Translations under genes and position numbers: made by a program
DNA from: Ignavibacteriales bacterium
Lineage (GTDB): Bacteria; Bacteroidota; Ignavibacteria; UBA10030
Direction of reading: 5' to 3'
Assembly: GCA_026390595.1 (NCBI GenBank)
Contig: JAPLFQ010000005.1
Location: 62,001 to 126,000, forward strand
DNA: 64,000 nt
The notes under the pieces: model-generated
What the model was told of the DNA's origin: nothing
Seen by the model: only the letters and a program-made list of their open reading frames with translations
Databases searched by the model: none
Part shown: piece by piece, positions 8,724 to 17,472 of the stretch
Layout: every line of letters starts with the position of its first letter
How positions within the stretch are numbered: position 1 is the stretch's first letter

Positions 8724-9290
8724 ATGGATCTTTCGTTTGTCCTCGCGCCAGTATCCATTGTCTGGATAGGCTCCGAAATTCTCCTCGCGAGGTTGAAGCA
8801 TTCCGATCAGAAAGGCCCGAGCCGGGATCGCCGCTCCATCATCATTCTGTGGCTGGCTATTTCGCTTTCAATCCCCGCGGCTATCGTCGTTCGCTTCCTT
8901 GGGGTAGGATACCTACCGTTCAACCACGCCATGATGAATCTCGGCGGGTTGATGCTGATCGTCATGGGCCTTATACTGCGATGGGTAGCAGTGTTGACCC
9001 TGCGGAAATATTTCACCGTCGACGTCGCGATCCTCAGCGATCACAAAATCATAACCGCCGGAGTGTACAAACATCTGCGACATCCATCGTACACGGGCAT
9101 CCTCGTTTCGTTTGTGGGGCTCGCGATAACATACTCGAATTGGGTGTCGTTCGTCGTGATCGTTGTCCCGATCACAGCGGCCTTTCTTCACAGGATCCGT
9201 ATCGAAGAGCGCGCACTGCTGGAACATTTTGGCGAATCCTATCGCCGCTATTGTGCCTCAACGTGGCGCCTAATTCCTCGCATGTATTGA
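8724..9290 (+). CDS. Isoprenylcysteine carboxyl methyltransferase-like membrane protein
   Basis: This 188-residue protein has about four to five membrane helices and the C-terminal signature of the ICMT/phospholipid methyltransferase family: GVYKHLRHPSYTG, then RIRIEERALLEHFGESYRRY near the end, which in the family forms the S-adenosylmethionine and substrate site. Bacterial members are of mostly unknown substrate, since bacteria lack prenylated CaaX proteins; lipid or small-molecule methylation is likely. The ATG at 8724 has AAAGGA about a dozen bases upstream. The Lnt-like gene follows 16 bases later. Confidence 0.8.
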   Translation: MDLSFVLAPVSIVWIGSEILLARLKHSDQKGPSRDRRSIIILWLAISLSIPAAIVVRFLGVGYLPFNHAMMNLGGLMLIVMGLILRWVAVLTLRKYFTVDVAILSDHKIITAGVYKHLRHPSYTGILVSFVGLAITYSNWVSFVVIVVPITAAFLHRIRIEERALLEHFGESYRRYCASTWRLIPRMY

Positions 9291-9306
9291 TCAGACTCAA
9301 CGAGCC

Positions 9307-10155
9307 ATGAACCGACAGGCAATGGTCAGCCGTTTGTTTTCCCTCGCCGCGGTAGCCGCGACCGGTGCACTTTATTTCTTTTCCACCGGACTGACCGGCA
9401 TCAGACCGCTCGTGTGGATTGCTCCCGTTCCGGTTCTATTTCTTTCGATGCGATCTTCACGACGGGACACAGTCGCGATTGCCTTCTGCGCCTACATCCT
9501 GGGCGAACTAAATCTTGTCGGGTCTATGGCAGCAGCGGCATCAATCGGTGTTGTCATCGGTTCACTCCTGATTCCTGCGCTCGCATTTGCCGTCATTGTT
9601 GTCGCTTTTAGAGATGCCATCGTGCACCTCCGGCATCCGCTTGCGTTCCTCGCATTTCCGGTGGGTTGGACTGCCTATGAATTCATCCTCGCAAGCGTCT
9701 CTTCCCATGGGAGCGCTGGAAGCATCGCATACACGCAATCCGATTTTCTCCCTCTTATCCAGATTGCTTCACTTGCGGGAATTCAAGGCATCACGTTCGT
9801 CGTGACTCTTGTCCCCGCCGGCATTGTTGCAGCACTCAATGTTCGCAGCCGAAGAGAATTTCTTCTGACACTCTCGGTTGTGCTGGCCGTCGCGTTTGGG
9901 ACTCTGGTGTACGGTTGGAACCAACTCGCGGCACCCGCGTCCGAACAATCCGTTCGCGTTGGACTCGTGTCGAGCAACTCTGCCTCCGTCAATCAGCCGA
10001 TTTCAGTTCTCAGCGATGCGAGACCCGGAAATAGCCATAGATTCTATCCTGCTGCCGGTGACTGGTTTGCCTGGGTAAATCTCGTCTTCCTTCTGATTCT
10101 GGTAGCAGCGGTATCGAAGCGTCTCATGCGACACCGAACCCACATTGCTCGATGA
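9307..10155 (+). CDS. Lnt-like membrane protein lacking the nitrilase domain
   Basis: This 282-residue protein looks like apolipoprotein N-acyltransferase with its catalytic core removed. The N-terminal half has the Lnt membrane region: RPLVWIAPVPVLFLSMR, PLAFLAFPVGWTAYEFI, then SHGSAGSIAYTQSDFLPLIQIASLAGIQGITFVV. The periplasmic CN-hydrolase domain should begin at VRVGLVSSN (about residue 217), and the protein should run on for over 200 residues with a Glu-Lys-Cys triad. Instead only about 30 residues follow before the usual exit segment GDWFAWVNL (about residue 251) and the last membrane helix. The frame stays open, so this is a clean in-frame loss. It cannot be a working acyltransferase. 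Its end overlaps a possible upstream extension of the M20 peptidase gene, though that gene's real start is later. It may be a decayed paralogue or a repurposed membrane protein. Confidence 0.7.
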   Translation: MNRQAMVSRLFSLAAVAATGALYFFSTGLTGIRPLVWIAPVPVLFLSMRSSRRDTVAIAFCAYILGELNLVGSMAAAASIGVVIGSLLIPALAFAVIVVAFRDAIVHLRHPLAFLAFPVGWTAYEFILASVSSHGSAGSIAYTQSDFLPLIQIASLAGIQGITFVVTLVPAGIVAALNVRSRREFLLTLSVVLAVAFGTLVYGWNQLAAPASEQSVRVGLVSSNSASVNQPISVLSDARPGNSHRFYPAAGDWFAWVNLVFLLILVAAVSKRLMRHRTHIAR

Positions 10156-10183
10156 GCATCATATCAAAGGAGCTCTTGTCACA

Positions 10184-11599
10184 ATGAAACACCGCGCCCT
10201 CAGTACCTTCGCCGCCCTGTTCGTTCTTGCGCTCTCGTGTTCCGTTCGTACGGTCTTTGCACAATCTTCAGCCGGGGGACTTTCCCCGCACCAGCAATTG
10301 GCACGTGAGATTTTCCGTGAAGTGGTTGAAATCAACACGACGATGAACGTCGGGAGCACAAAGGCTGCAGAGGCAATGGCGGCGCGCCTGAAAGCAGCCG
10401 GATTTGTGGACAATGATATGGAGCTCGTGGGGCCCCGCCCGCAGAACAAGAATCTCGTCGTGCGATACCGCGGCAAAGGAATCCATCGCCCGATCGTTAT
10501 TATTGCGCATCTTGACGTCGTTGAGGCGCTGCGTCAGGATTGGTCGTTTGATCCCTTTACATTTCTGGAAAAAGCCGGATTCTTCTACGGCCGCGGGGCG
10601 TCCGACATGAAGTGTGAGGTTGCAGACATCGTCGCAACCTTCATACGATTGAAGAACGAGGGATTCGTGCCGAGCCGCGACATCATTCTGGCATTGACAG
10701 AGCATGAAGAAAATGGAGACGCTAACGGAGTCCAGTGGCTGCTCGCAAACCGGCGGGATTTGATCGATGCGGAATTTGGCATCAACCTGGAAGGAGGAGG
10801 CGGAGATATTGAGAAAGGAAAACCAATCTTGCTGGAAGTCCAGACAAGCGAAAAAGTGTACGTGAGCTTTGAGCTTGAGGTGAAAAACAAAGGGGGACAT
10901 AGTTCGATTCCCGTGAAAGACAACGCGATCTACAGGCTCGCCGCCGGGCTTGCCCGCCTCTCACAGGTCGATTTCCCCGTCAGGCTTAACGAAACGACGC
11001 GCACTTTTTTCGGGCGGACAGCCCAGCGCGAGGAAGGCCAGACGAAGTCCGACATGCTGGCAATTTTGAAGACACCGATCGACGAAGCGGCTGCAAATCG
11101 ATTGGCCGCATCAAAGCCCTACTATAACGCACTGATGCGGACTACGTGGGTTCCGACGATGCTGAACGGCGGCCATGCGGAAAATGCTCTGCCACAGAGC
11201 GCGCGGGCAGTGGTAAATTGCCGTATGCTCCCTGACGAAAAGGTCGAAACGGTCCTTGCGATGTTTCATCTTTTCCTTGCCGACAGCCAGATTACTGTGA
11301 CCCAGATTGCTCCGGCGCGCCCCGGACCGCTTTCGCCGCTGAGAAAAGATGTCATGGACGCAGTCGATCAATTGGCTGCATCGATGTGGCCGGGTGTCAC
11401 GGTGACTCCGGTGATGTCTACCGGCGCCTCTGACGGGAAATTTCTTCGCCAGGCGGGCATACCGGTGTATGGTGTATCCGGTATGTTTGCAGACATCGAC
11501 GACGTCAGAGCTCATGGCCGGGATGAGCGGCTTGGTGCCAAGGAATTTTACGACGGCGTGGAATTCATGTACAGATTCCTCCGACTCCTGAATCAGTAG
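10184..11599 (+). CDS. Secreted M20-family metallopeptidase
   Basis: This 471-residue zinc peptidase has an N-terminal signal peptide (residues 1-26, hydrophobic core then VFAQ). Metal ligands of the M20 fold are visible: IIAHLDVVE (HxD), GRGASDMK (bridging Asp), LTEHEENGDANG (catalytic Glu pair), NLEGGGG and the late RAHGRDERLG His. The middle lid/dimerisation domain starts at VSFELEVKNKGGHSSIP. Family members cleave dipeptides or remove C-terminal or acyl-linked amino acids; the export signal implies periplasmic peptide scavenging. The ATG at 10184 follows AAAGGAGCT and is much better than a start at 10145, which would add residues before the signal peptide. Confidence 0.88.
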   Translation: MKHRALSTFAALFVLALSCSVRTVFAQSSAGGLSPHQQLAREIFREVVEINTTMNVGSTKAAEAMAARLKAAGFVDNDMELVGPRPQNKNLVVRYRGKGIHRPIVIIAHLDVVEALRQDWSFDPFTFLEKAGFFYGRGASDMKCEVADIVATFIRLKNEGFVPSRDIILALTEHEENGDANGVQWLLANRRDLIDAEFGINLEGGGGDIEKGKPILLEVQTSEKVYVSFELEVKNKGGHSSIPVKDNAIYRLAAGLARLSQVDFPVRLNETTRTFFGRTAQREEGQTKSDMLAILKTPIDEAAANRLAASKPYYNALMRTTWVPTMLNGGHAENALPQSARAVVNCRMLPDEKVETVLAMFHLFLADSQITVTQIAPARPGPLSPLRKDVMDAVDQLAASMWPGVTVTPVMSTGASDGKFLRQAGIPVYGVSGMFADIDDVRAHGRDERLGAKEFYDGVEFMYRFLRLLNQ

Positions 11600-11658
11600 C
11601 TGTTCCGTTTTCATTTAACATTCAACATTCCAATAACAACAATTCTCCGGTGCTCATC

Positions 11659-12033
11659 ATGAGGTCATTCCTTGCCATCCTCGTCGGCTATCTTGTCTTC
11701 GCCGTTTCGGCTGTTGCGATGTTTCAGCTCTCCGGTGTCGACCCGCATCAGCAGCCAGGCGTTGGTTTTATGATTGGAAGCACGATCTATGGCGTTGTTT
11801 TTGCAATCTCGGGCGGCTACGTTTCTGCAGCAATTGCGGCGCGGAAACAACTGATGCATGCCGGGATCGTCGCTGCAATCATTGCGGTCGCTGCACTGAT
11901 TTCGATATTCGCCCAGCCGGGTTTTCCGACACACTGGTCGCAAATTACAGCCATTGTTTTCATGGCGCCCTCGGCTGTTCTTGGAGGCTGGTTACGCGAG
12001 CGTCAGGTGAAAGCGGGGAAGACGCCATCGTAG
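11659..12033 (+). CDS. Small four-helix membrane protein, unknown function
   Basis: This 124-residue protein is almost entirely hydrophobic, with four predicted membrane segments (residues about 2-22, 40-60, 68-90 and 97-115) and short loops. The motif GGYVSAAIAARKQLMHAG between helices two and three resembles small inner-membrane proteins of unknown function. A GTG at 11650 could add three residues, but the ATG at 11659 is preferred. It sits alone between the M20 peptidase and the DUF1684 gene. I do not recognise the family. Confidence 0.65.
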   Translation: MRSFLAILVGYLVFAVSAVAMFQLSGVDPHQQPGVGFMIGSTIYGVVFAISGGYVSAAIAARKQLMHAGIVAAIIAVAALISIFAQPGFPTHWSQITAIVFMAPSAVLGGWLRERQVKAGKTPS

Positions 12034-12100
12034 CTGCATTGGATGGTATTGGTCATCGTAGATATTCACTCGCCCTCCCATCACCGTTGAAAGAACGATT

Positions 12101-12964
12101 ATGGCTATTACAAGAACCGTTCTCTATGTGTCTATACTCATGATGATCTTATCGTATGGCGTTTGTGCTCAGCCTTCCGGCATCAAGAAGGACAGCGCAA
12201 CACTCGCCTACGAGGCCGAAATCGGTTCATGGCACAACAAGCGGATCGAGGGCTTGAAGCAGCCCGTTGGATGGCTCTCACTGGTCGCTCTGGATTGGCT
12301 CGTGGAGGGAAAGAACCCGCTCGATTCGATCGGGACAATTACAGTCGCGCAGGAAGCGTTGACCTTTGAAGCGCTTCCCGCCGTCAAGCCGACTGTTCGT
12401 GGCAACGTGTTCACTTCCGGATCTCTTCGTGCTGGTACAGATCGAGTCGAAATCGGTTCACGGGTGTTCACTGTCATTAAGCGCGGAACCCGGTTTGCCG
12501 TGCGCATGTGGGACATCAACGCCGAAACGCTCAAGAAATTCCCGGGCATCGAGACCTTTCCTGTGCAAAGACGATGGAGGGTAGAAGCGCGGTGGGAACC
12601 ATACGTTCCACCAAAACCCATCAAGGTCCCCTCCGTGATTTCGGGCTACCTGGAGGACTATACGGTTCCGGGTGTGGCAATTTTCTCGATTGACGGCAAA
12701 GAGTACAGGCTCGAACCGGTGGGATCGGGTCCGACGACCCTGTTCTACATTTTTGCTGATGCGACAAACGGCAAAGAAACGTACGGAGCGGGACGGTTCC
12801 TGTATTCTGACCCTCCAAGGGATGGCAAGGTCGTGATAGATTTCAACAAGGCAATCAATCCTCCGTGCGCCTTCACGCCCTATGCAACCTGTCCGCTTCC
12901 TCCGGAAACAAACTCTCTGCCGGTGCGCATTGAGGCTGGGGAGAAGAGCTTTGGAGATCACTGA
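12101..12964 (+). CDS. DUF1684 protein, secreted
   Basis: This 287-residue protein has an N-terminal signal (residues 1-24, ending VCAQ) and the DUF1684 pattern: a helix WHNKRIEGLKQPVGWLSL, a beta-rich core, and the C-terminal block VVIDFNKAINPPCAFTPYAT followed by CPLPPETNSLPVRIEAGE, the most conserved part of the family. DUF1684 proteins are common in Bacteroidota and actinobacteria. Their function is not settled, and the conserved NPPCA/CPLPP cysteines hint at a catalytic or disulfide site. dnaB starts 33 bases downstream, but the two genes need not be related. Confidence 0.8.
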   Translation: MAITRTVLYVSILMMILSYGVCAQPSGIKKDSATLAYEAEIGSWHNKRIEGLKQPVGWLSLVALDWLVEGKNPLDSIGTITVAQEALTFEALPAVKPTVRGNVFTSGSLRAGTDRVEIGSRVFTVIKRGTRFAVRMWDINAETLKKFPGIETFPVQRRWRVEARWEPYVPPKPIKVPSVISGYLEDYTVPGVAIFSIDGKEYRLEPVGSGPTTLFYIFADATNGKETYGAGRFLYSDPPRDGKVVIDFNKAINPPCAFTPYATCPLPPETNSLPVRIEAGEKSFGDH

Positions 12965-12997
12965 TTTTCGCGTACATTGAGCCAAAGGAGTAATGGT

Positions 12998-14428
12998 ATG
13001 ACAGATCCACGACGGATGTTGAATAGCGACCAGCGTGACGGCTTGGGCGAAGGCCGCGTTCCACCGCAGGCGGTGGATGTCGAGATGGCTGTCCTTGGCG
13101 CTATGATGCTCGATAAGGGGGCTATTGCCAAAGCGATCGAAATTCTTGACGAAACATCCTTCTACAAGCCGGCACACCTGCGCATCTTTGCCGCCATGAC
13201 CGCTCTCTTTGAAAAGAGTGAGCCTGTCGATCTTATTACGCTCGTTGAGGAACTACGGCGGCGCGCCCAGCTCGATCAGATCGGCGGTGAGTATTATCTC
13301 ACCGAGCTGACAACAAAGGTGACCACCGCGGCCAATATTGAGTACCACGCGCACATCGTCCTGGAAAAAGCGTTGATGCGCCAGCTGATTTCTTCCTCCT
13401 CCGAAGTGGTCGGCCGGGCATACAGCGAAACTGAAGACGCACTCGATCTTTTGGACGAAGCAGAGCAGAAGATATTCCAGATCTCCGAACAGCGGATGAA
13501 GAAGAGTTTCATTTCGATGAACACGGCCGTTCATCAAACCATGGAAATGCTCGAAAGTATTCACGGCAAGCACAGTGGAGTCACCGGAGTCCCATCCGCT
13601 TTCACAGAGCTTGATAACTATACGGGAGGATTTCAGCGGTCAGATCTCATTATCGTTGCCGGGCGCCCCAGCCAGGGCAAAACGGCACTCGTCCTCTCGA
13701 TCGCGCGCAATGCGGCGATTCTCCACGATGTTCCCGTGGGCTTCTTCAGCCTCGAAATGTCCGCTCAGCAACTGGTTCTCCGTCTGATCTGCGCTGAAGC
13801 CCGAGTCGATGCGCACAGCGTCCGCACCGGGCGCCTGCCCGAGGATGAATGGCGTAAACTCAGCACAAGCGTCGGCAAGCTCTACAAAGCAAAGATCTTC
13901 ATCGACGACACTCCCGCTCTCACTGTTCTGGAAATCCGGGCGAAGGCCCGCCGTCTCAAGGCAGAACACAACATCGGACTCGTTGTGGTCGATTATCTCC
14001 AGCTGATGCAGGGACCAAAAAACGTCCAGAGCCGCGAGCAGGAAATTTCAACAATCTCCCGATCGCTCAAAGCGCTCGCAAAAGAACTTAATATCCCTGT
14101 TCTGGCACTTTCGCAGCTCAATCGTGCAGTTGAATTGCGCGGCGACAAGAGGCCGGTATTGGCCGATCTGCGCGAATCCGGAGCCATCGAACAGGATGCT
14201 GACGTTGTACTGTTTGTCCATCGCCCGGAAATGTTCGGCATCACGACCGATGAAAACAATGACTCGACCGAGGGCATGGCAGAAATTATCATAGGCAAGC
14301 AGCGTAACGGTCCGACGGGGAGCGCGCGTCTGGCATTTGTCAAGCAGTATGCCCGATTCGAAAACCTGACCCGGTTCCGTGAGGCTGCGTTCCTGCCCCC
14401 AGAGCCGACAGATGAGACGCCTTTCTGA
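12998..14428 (+). CDS. dnaB: Replicative DNA helicase DnaB
   Basis: This 476-residue hexameric helicase unwinds DNA at the replication fork. The N-terminal domain (about 20-120) begins PPQAVDVEMAVLGAMMLDKG. The RecA-like domain carries Walker A GRPSQGKTAL (about residue 222), GFFSLEMSAQQL, Walker B VVVDYLQLMQG, SLKALAKELNIPVLALSQLN and the arginine-finger region SGAIEQDADVVLFVHRPE. Length is normal and no intein interrupts the usual insertion sites. The ATG at 12998 follows AAAGGAG; an in-frame TTG at 12977 would start inside that ribosome site. The next gene starts one base after the stop, an unusually tight link to an outer-membrane protein. Confidence 0.97.
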   Translation: MTDPRRMLNSDQRDGLGEGRVPPQAVDVEMAVLGAMMLDKGAIAKAIEILDETSFYKPAHLRIFAAMTALFEKSEPVDLITLVEELRRRAQLDQIGGEYYLTELTTKVTTAANIEYHAHIVLEKALMRQLISSSSEVVGRAYSETEDALDLLDEAEQKIFQISEQRMKKSFISMNTAVHQTMEMLESIHGKHSGVTGVPSAFTELDNYTGGFQRSDLIIVAGRPSQGKTALVLSIARNAAILHDVPVGFFSLEMSAQQLVLRLICAEARVDAHSVRTGRLPEDEWRKLSTSVGKLYKAKIFIDDTPALTVLEIRAKARRLKAEHNIGLVVVDYLQLMQGPKNVQSREQEISTISRSLKALAKELNIPVLALSQLNRAVELRGDKRPVLADLRESGAIEQDADVVLFVHRPEMFGITTDENNDSTEGMAEIIIGKQRNGPTGSARLAFVKQYARFENLTRFREAAFLPPEPTDETPF

Positions 14429-14429
14429 C

Positions 14430-15197
14430 ATGCTTCCGCGGGCGGCGCGACGACGTTTCGTTTGGGCTATACTTGTTGTCGGATTCGTTGCTTCTCCCCA
14501 GCTGATGTATGGTCAGTATCGGAAATGGTCGGTCGCAGCGGCCATAGGGTACAATCAATTCAATCTGGACGCTGTCGACGAAAAGAATGAGGCCGACGTT
14601 CAGGGCTGGGCGAAACAGGGATATCCTGTCGGACCACTCGCTTCTGTGAAACAAGCACCATCTGTTTCTGCCGGGATTGCATATCGTTTCGATCGTGAAT
14701 TTGGTTTTTTATTTGCCGCTTCGTACTGGTCAAAGACTGTCTCATCTTCCTACAACAGCTCGGGTGCCACGCTGCAACTCGAACGCGGCGTCGGATCCAC
14801 TGACGCGGTGCTAGGGATTTCGTACTATCCCTCCGCTCGGCCCTATTTTCTCGAGTGGTACCTTCAAGCGAACCTTGGTGTTTGCATCGCTCGTGCTCCT
14901 GCGAAAGCTGTTGGCTGGCAGATGGTGAAAACCGGCTCCGTGCTCGTGCCGGAGCTGTTTGTCGATACTGACGCGACGTTTACAAAATCAAAGGTGACTG
15001 TCGGCGTCCTCGCCGGGGCCGATATGCCCCTGGCCGGCGGACTCTCGGTGAAGGCAGAAGCGGGTTATCGATTCGCCCAATTCGGCACAATGGAAGGCGA
15101 TGTGACGCAGCTGGGACAACACAGTACTCAGACTTCCACGATTACGTTTGATTATTCCGGATTTCAGGTGAGCGCCGGGCTTCGTTTTCAATTCTAA
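14430..15197 (+). CDS. Outer-membrane beta-barrel protein, unknown function
   Basis: This 255-residue protein has a signal peptide (residues about 1-27, RRRFVWAILVVGFVASPQ then MYGQ) and alternating hydrophobic strands typical of small OmpA/OMP_b-barrel-like proteins: KWSVAAAIGYNQF, FGFLFAASYWSKTVSSS, DAVLGISYYP, LSVKAEAGYRFAQFG. It ends in the aromatic FQVSAGLRFQF, a classical C-terminal strand with terminal Phe recognised by BAM. The ATG at 14430 lies one base beyond the dnaB stop; an ATG at 14412 inside dnaB is possible. No ligand can be inferred. Confidence 0.75.
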   Translation: MLPRAARRRFVWAILVVGFVASPQLMYGQYRKWSVAAAIGYNQFNLDAVDEKNEADVQGWAKQGYPVGPLASVKQAPSVSAGIAYRFDREFGFLFAASYWSKTVSSSYNSSGATLQLERGVGSTDAVLGISYYPSARPYFLEWYLQANLGVCIARAPAKAVGWQMVKTGSVLVPELFVDTDATFTKSKVTVGVLAGADMPLAGGLSVKAEAGYRFAQFGTMEGDVTQLGQHSTQTSTITFDYSGFQVSAGLRFQF

Positions 15198-15241
15198 GTT
15201 TGTTTCGTTTCGCTCACGTTTGGATCTGAAAGGGTTTTTCA

Positions 15242-16117
15242 ATGGATCGGCGGGATTTCTTAAAGACTCTTCCTCTCGCGGCCGGGGTTCCGGCATTTGC
15301 AGGCATTCCTTCGTTCAGATCATTTGTCTTAGGCGATGACGATGCCCAGCTCTGCTCGAAGAAGTTCGAGCTCGCGGCTTCCCTCCAGCTCCGGGCCAAA
15401 CCGATTGGCCAAGTCATCGTCGAGATGGGCAAATCTTTCCTGGGCACGGAGTATGTTGCCAACACCCTCGAACAGCCGGGCGAAGAGCGTCTGGTTATCA
15501 ACCTGAGCGGATTAGACTGTGTGTCGTTCTACGAAAACGCCCTCGTTTTTGCCCGCTGTATCAAAAAGAACAAGACTACGTTCGAGGACTACAAGAAGGA
15601 GCTCCAGTATATCCGCTATCGCGGCGGCATTATCGATGGATACCCGAGCCGGCTTCATTACTCCAGTGATTATTTCTACGACAACGAAAAGAAACATGTA
15701 TTCATTGTTGTCACGAAAGATCTCGGGGGCGCGCGCTATAAGAAGACGATTAATTTCATGTCCACCCACACGGAATCGTACCGCCAGATCAAAGAGCGGC
15801 CGGAGTTTCTGGCCGTAATTCAGAAGCAGGAAGCGGTGATCAACAGCCGGCGGTTGTACCATATTCCCACCGCTGTTATCCCGAAAGTTGCTCGGAAAAT
15901 CCATGACGGCGACATCATCGCCATAACCGCTGACATTCCGGGTATGGATGTTGCGCACACCGGCATCGCGATCTGGCAGAGCGGAACGCTTCACTTCATG
16001 CACGCACCGCTGAGCGGCTCGAAGGTTCAGATCACGGAGAAATCGCTCGCTGAGTATCTTGCGTCCAGTCCCAAACGGTTGGGAATTATGGTCGCCCGCC
16101 CGCTCGAGCCGGCGTAA
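15242..16117 (+). CDS. DUF1460 family, predicted cell-wall amidase/peptidase
   Basis: This 291-residue protein fits DUF1460 (N-acetylmuramoyl-L-alanine amidase-like). The N-terminus MDRRDFLKTLPLAAGVPAFA is a twin-Arg-like or lipoprotein-free export signal, so it should act in the periplasm. The fold is NlpC/P60-related: the probable nucleophile is the Cys in NLSGLDCVSFYENALVFAR, and the His is in MDVAHTGIAIWQ, followed by LHFMHAP. A middle insert holds RYRGGIIDGYPSRLHYSSDY. Structural work on family members suggests cleavage of bacterial wall peptides. It starts 44 bases after the barrel gene behind AAAGGG. Confidence 0.85.
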   Translation: MDRRDFLKTLPLAAGVPAFAGIPSFRSFVLGDDDAQLCSKKFELAASLQLRAKPIGQVIVEMGKSFLGTEYVANTLEQPGEERLVINLSGLDCVSFYENALVFARCIKKNKTTFEDYKKELQYIRYRGGIIDGYPSRLHYSSDYFYDNEKKHVFIVVTKDLGGARYKKTINFMSTHTESYRQIKERPEFLAVIQKQEAVINSRRLYHIPTAVIPKVARKIHDGDIIAITADIPGMDVAHTGIAIWQSGTLHFMHAPLSGSKVQITEKSLAEYLASSPKRLGIMVARPLEPA

Positions 16118-16205
16118 CGGCCATGGCAATACAGCGGAAGATATTGCGGCGAGGAACAAAATTCTGTAAGATTGGGCATTGTTTCATGACTCCTTCATTA
16201 CACCT

Positions 16206-17201
16206 ATGATTACACGCGTCTCCTTCTGCCGGGCGGTTCTTCTTTCTTGCGCCATGCTTTCCTGTGACGTGCTCGCCCAGCAGCCCATCCAGGTGCCCCG
16301 TGATTCCACAGTTGCTCTTATCGCGGGAAAGAGAATCTCCGTCAACTATGGCCGCCCCTCACTCCATGGCCGCAAAATTATGGGAGACTACGTCCAGTAT
16401 AACAAGGTGTGGCGAACCGGAGCGGGCCAGGCGACGCAACTTGTTACCGACGCAGACCTCGAACTCGGCGGGACGGAGATACCAAAGGGTTCGTATTCTC
16501 TCTACACGTTTCCAACGGACGGACAGTGGAAGCTCATCATCAACAAACAAGTCGGGCAATGGGGAACGGTGTACGATTCTCAACGGGACCTGGCTCGCAT
16601 TGTACTCGACAAGCGAACGCTGGCCAACACAGTGGAGAAACTGACTATTGGAATTGAACGTGGAAACAACGGCACAGGAATTCTGAAGATCGAATGGGAG
16701 CACACGTCGCTTTCTGTCCCATTCAGAGTCAGCCCGATACCGATCATCGCGAGCCCGAGAGATTCTGTGCAGCTGGCGCTTGGGGGCAAAGCGGTTTCAA
16801 TCAATTATGGCCGACCGGCAGCCCGCGGCAGAAAGATCTTCGGCAGTCTTGTTCCCTATAATCAGGTATGGCGGACGGGCGCGAACGAAGTGACAACGTT
16901 GAAGACAGAGTTGGATGTTACGCTTGGCGGGGTGAACATCCCGAAGGGAATGTACTCGCTGTTCACGCTTCCTTCGAAGAAATCGTGGCTGCTGATCATC
17001 AACAAAGAGACAGGACAGAACGGGCTTGTGTATCACCCCCGTTTTGACCTCGCACGGATCAAACTCCAGAGGCGCGAACTCCCCGGCTACAAGGAGCGGT
17101 TCACGATCTCGCTGGACAAGACTGACAACCAATCGGGTGTGTTGAAGTTGGAGTGGGAAAAGACTTCGCTGTCTGTCCCGATGACACTTAAGAGGAAATG
17201 A
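16206..17201 (+). CDS. Secreted protein with two tandem DUF2911 domains
   Basis: This 331-residue exported protein carries two copies of DUF2911, an asparagine/glycine-rich beta domain common in Bacteroidota. Copy one (about residues 27-170) reads ISVNYGRPSLHGRKIMG, WRTGAGQATQL, GSYSLYTFP and KLIINKQVGQWG. Copy two (about 180-330) reads VSINYGRPAARGRKIFG, WRTGANEVTTL, GMYSLFTLP and WLLIINKETGQNG. The copies are clearly paralogous, and the protein ends LSVPMTLKRK where copy one ends LSVPFRVS. A signal peptide (MITRVSFCRAVLLSCAMLSC, ending LAQ) starts at ATG 16206, which is preferred over an in-frame start at 16179. Function is unknown. Confidence 0.82.
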   Translation: MITRVSFCRAVLLSCAMLSCDVLAQQPIQVPRDSTVALIAGKRISVNYGRPSLHGRKIMGDYVQYNKVWRTGAGQATQLVTDADLELGGTEIPKGSYSLYTFPTDGQWKLIINKQVGQWGTVYDSQRDLARIVLDKRTLANTVEKLTIGIERGNNGTGILKIEWEHTSLSVPFRVSPIPIIASPRDSVQLALGGKAVSINYGRPAARGRKIFGSLVPYNQVWRTGANEVTTLKTELDVTLGGVNIPKGMYSLFTLPSKKSWLLIINKETGQNGLVYHPRFDLARIKLQRRELPGYKERFTISLDKTDNQSGVLKLEWEKTSLSVPMTLKRK

Positions 17202-17241
17202 GAACGCCCGGCGGATTCTCATTTTAGAGAAGGAATGTGCT

Positions 17242-17472
17242 ATGCCCACAAAGGTGACAGTCAGGAGCAACGGAAGTATCCATGTCGATGGGGATTTTGA
17301 ACTGTTCGATCTGAACGGCGGGAAATTTGATTTAAACGGTCGTACGCTGATCAAGTTGTGCCGCTGCGGACAGAGCAAGAATCAACCGCTGTGCGACGGT
17401 ACCCACAAGACCTGCGGCTTCCAATCGGACGTGACAGCCCGCGCCCTACCGCCTCTCGTCCCCAAAGTGTAG
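17242..17472 (+). CDS. CDGSH iron-sulfur domain protein
   Basis: This 76-residue protein has the CDGSH (mitoNEET-like) motif CRCGQSKNQPLCDGTH, which binds a 2Fe-2S cluster through three Cys and one His. The spacing C-x-C-x(2)-S-x(3)-P-x-C-D-G-T-H is canonical. The N-terminal part (VTVRSNGSIHVDGDFEL) forms the short beta sandwich seen in microbial members. Proteins of this kind are small electron or cluster carriers. The ribosome site is AAGGAA before ATG 17242. Its last nine codons overlap the 3' end of the convergent RNA methyltransferase gene by 27 bases. Confidence 0.9.
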   Translation: MPTKVTVRSNGSIHVDGDFELFDLNGGKFDLNGRTLIKLCRCGQSKNQPLCDGTHKTCGFQSDVTARALPPLVPKV

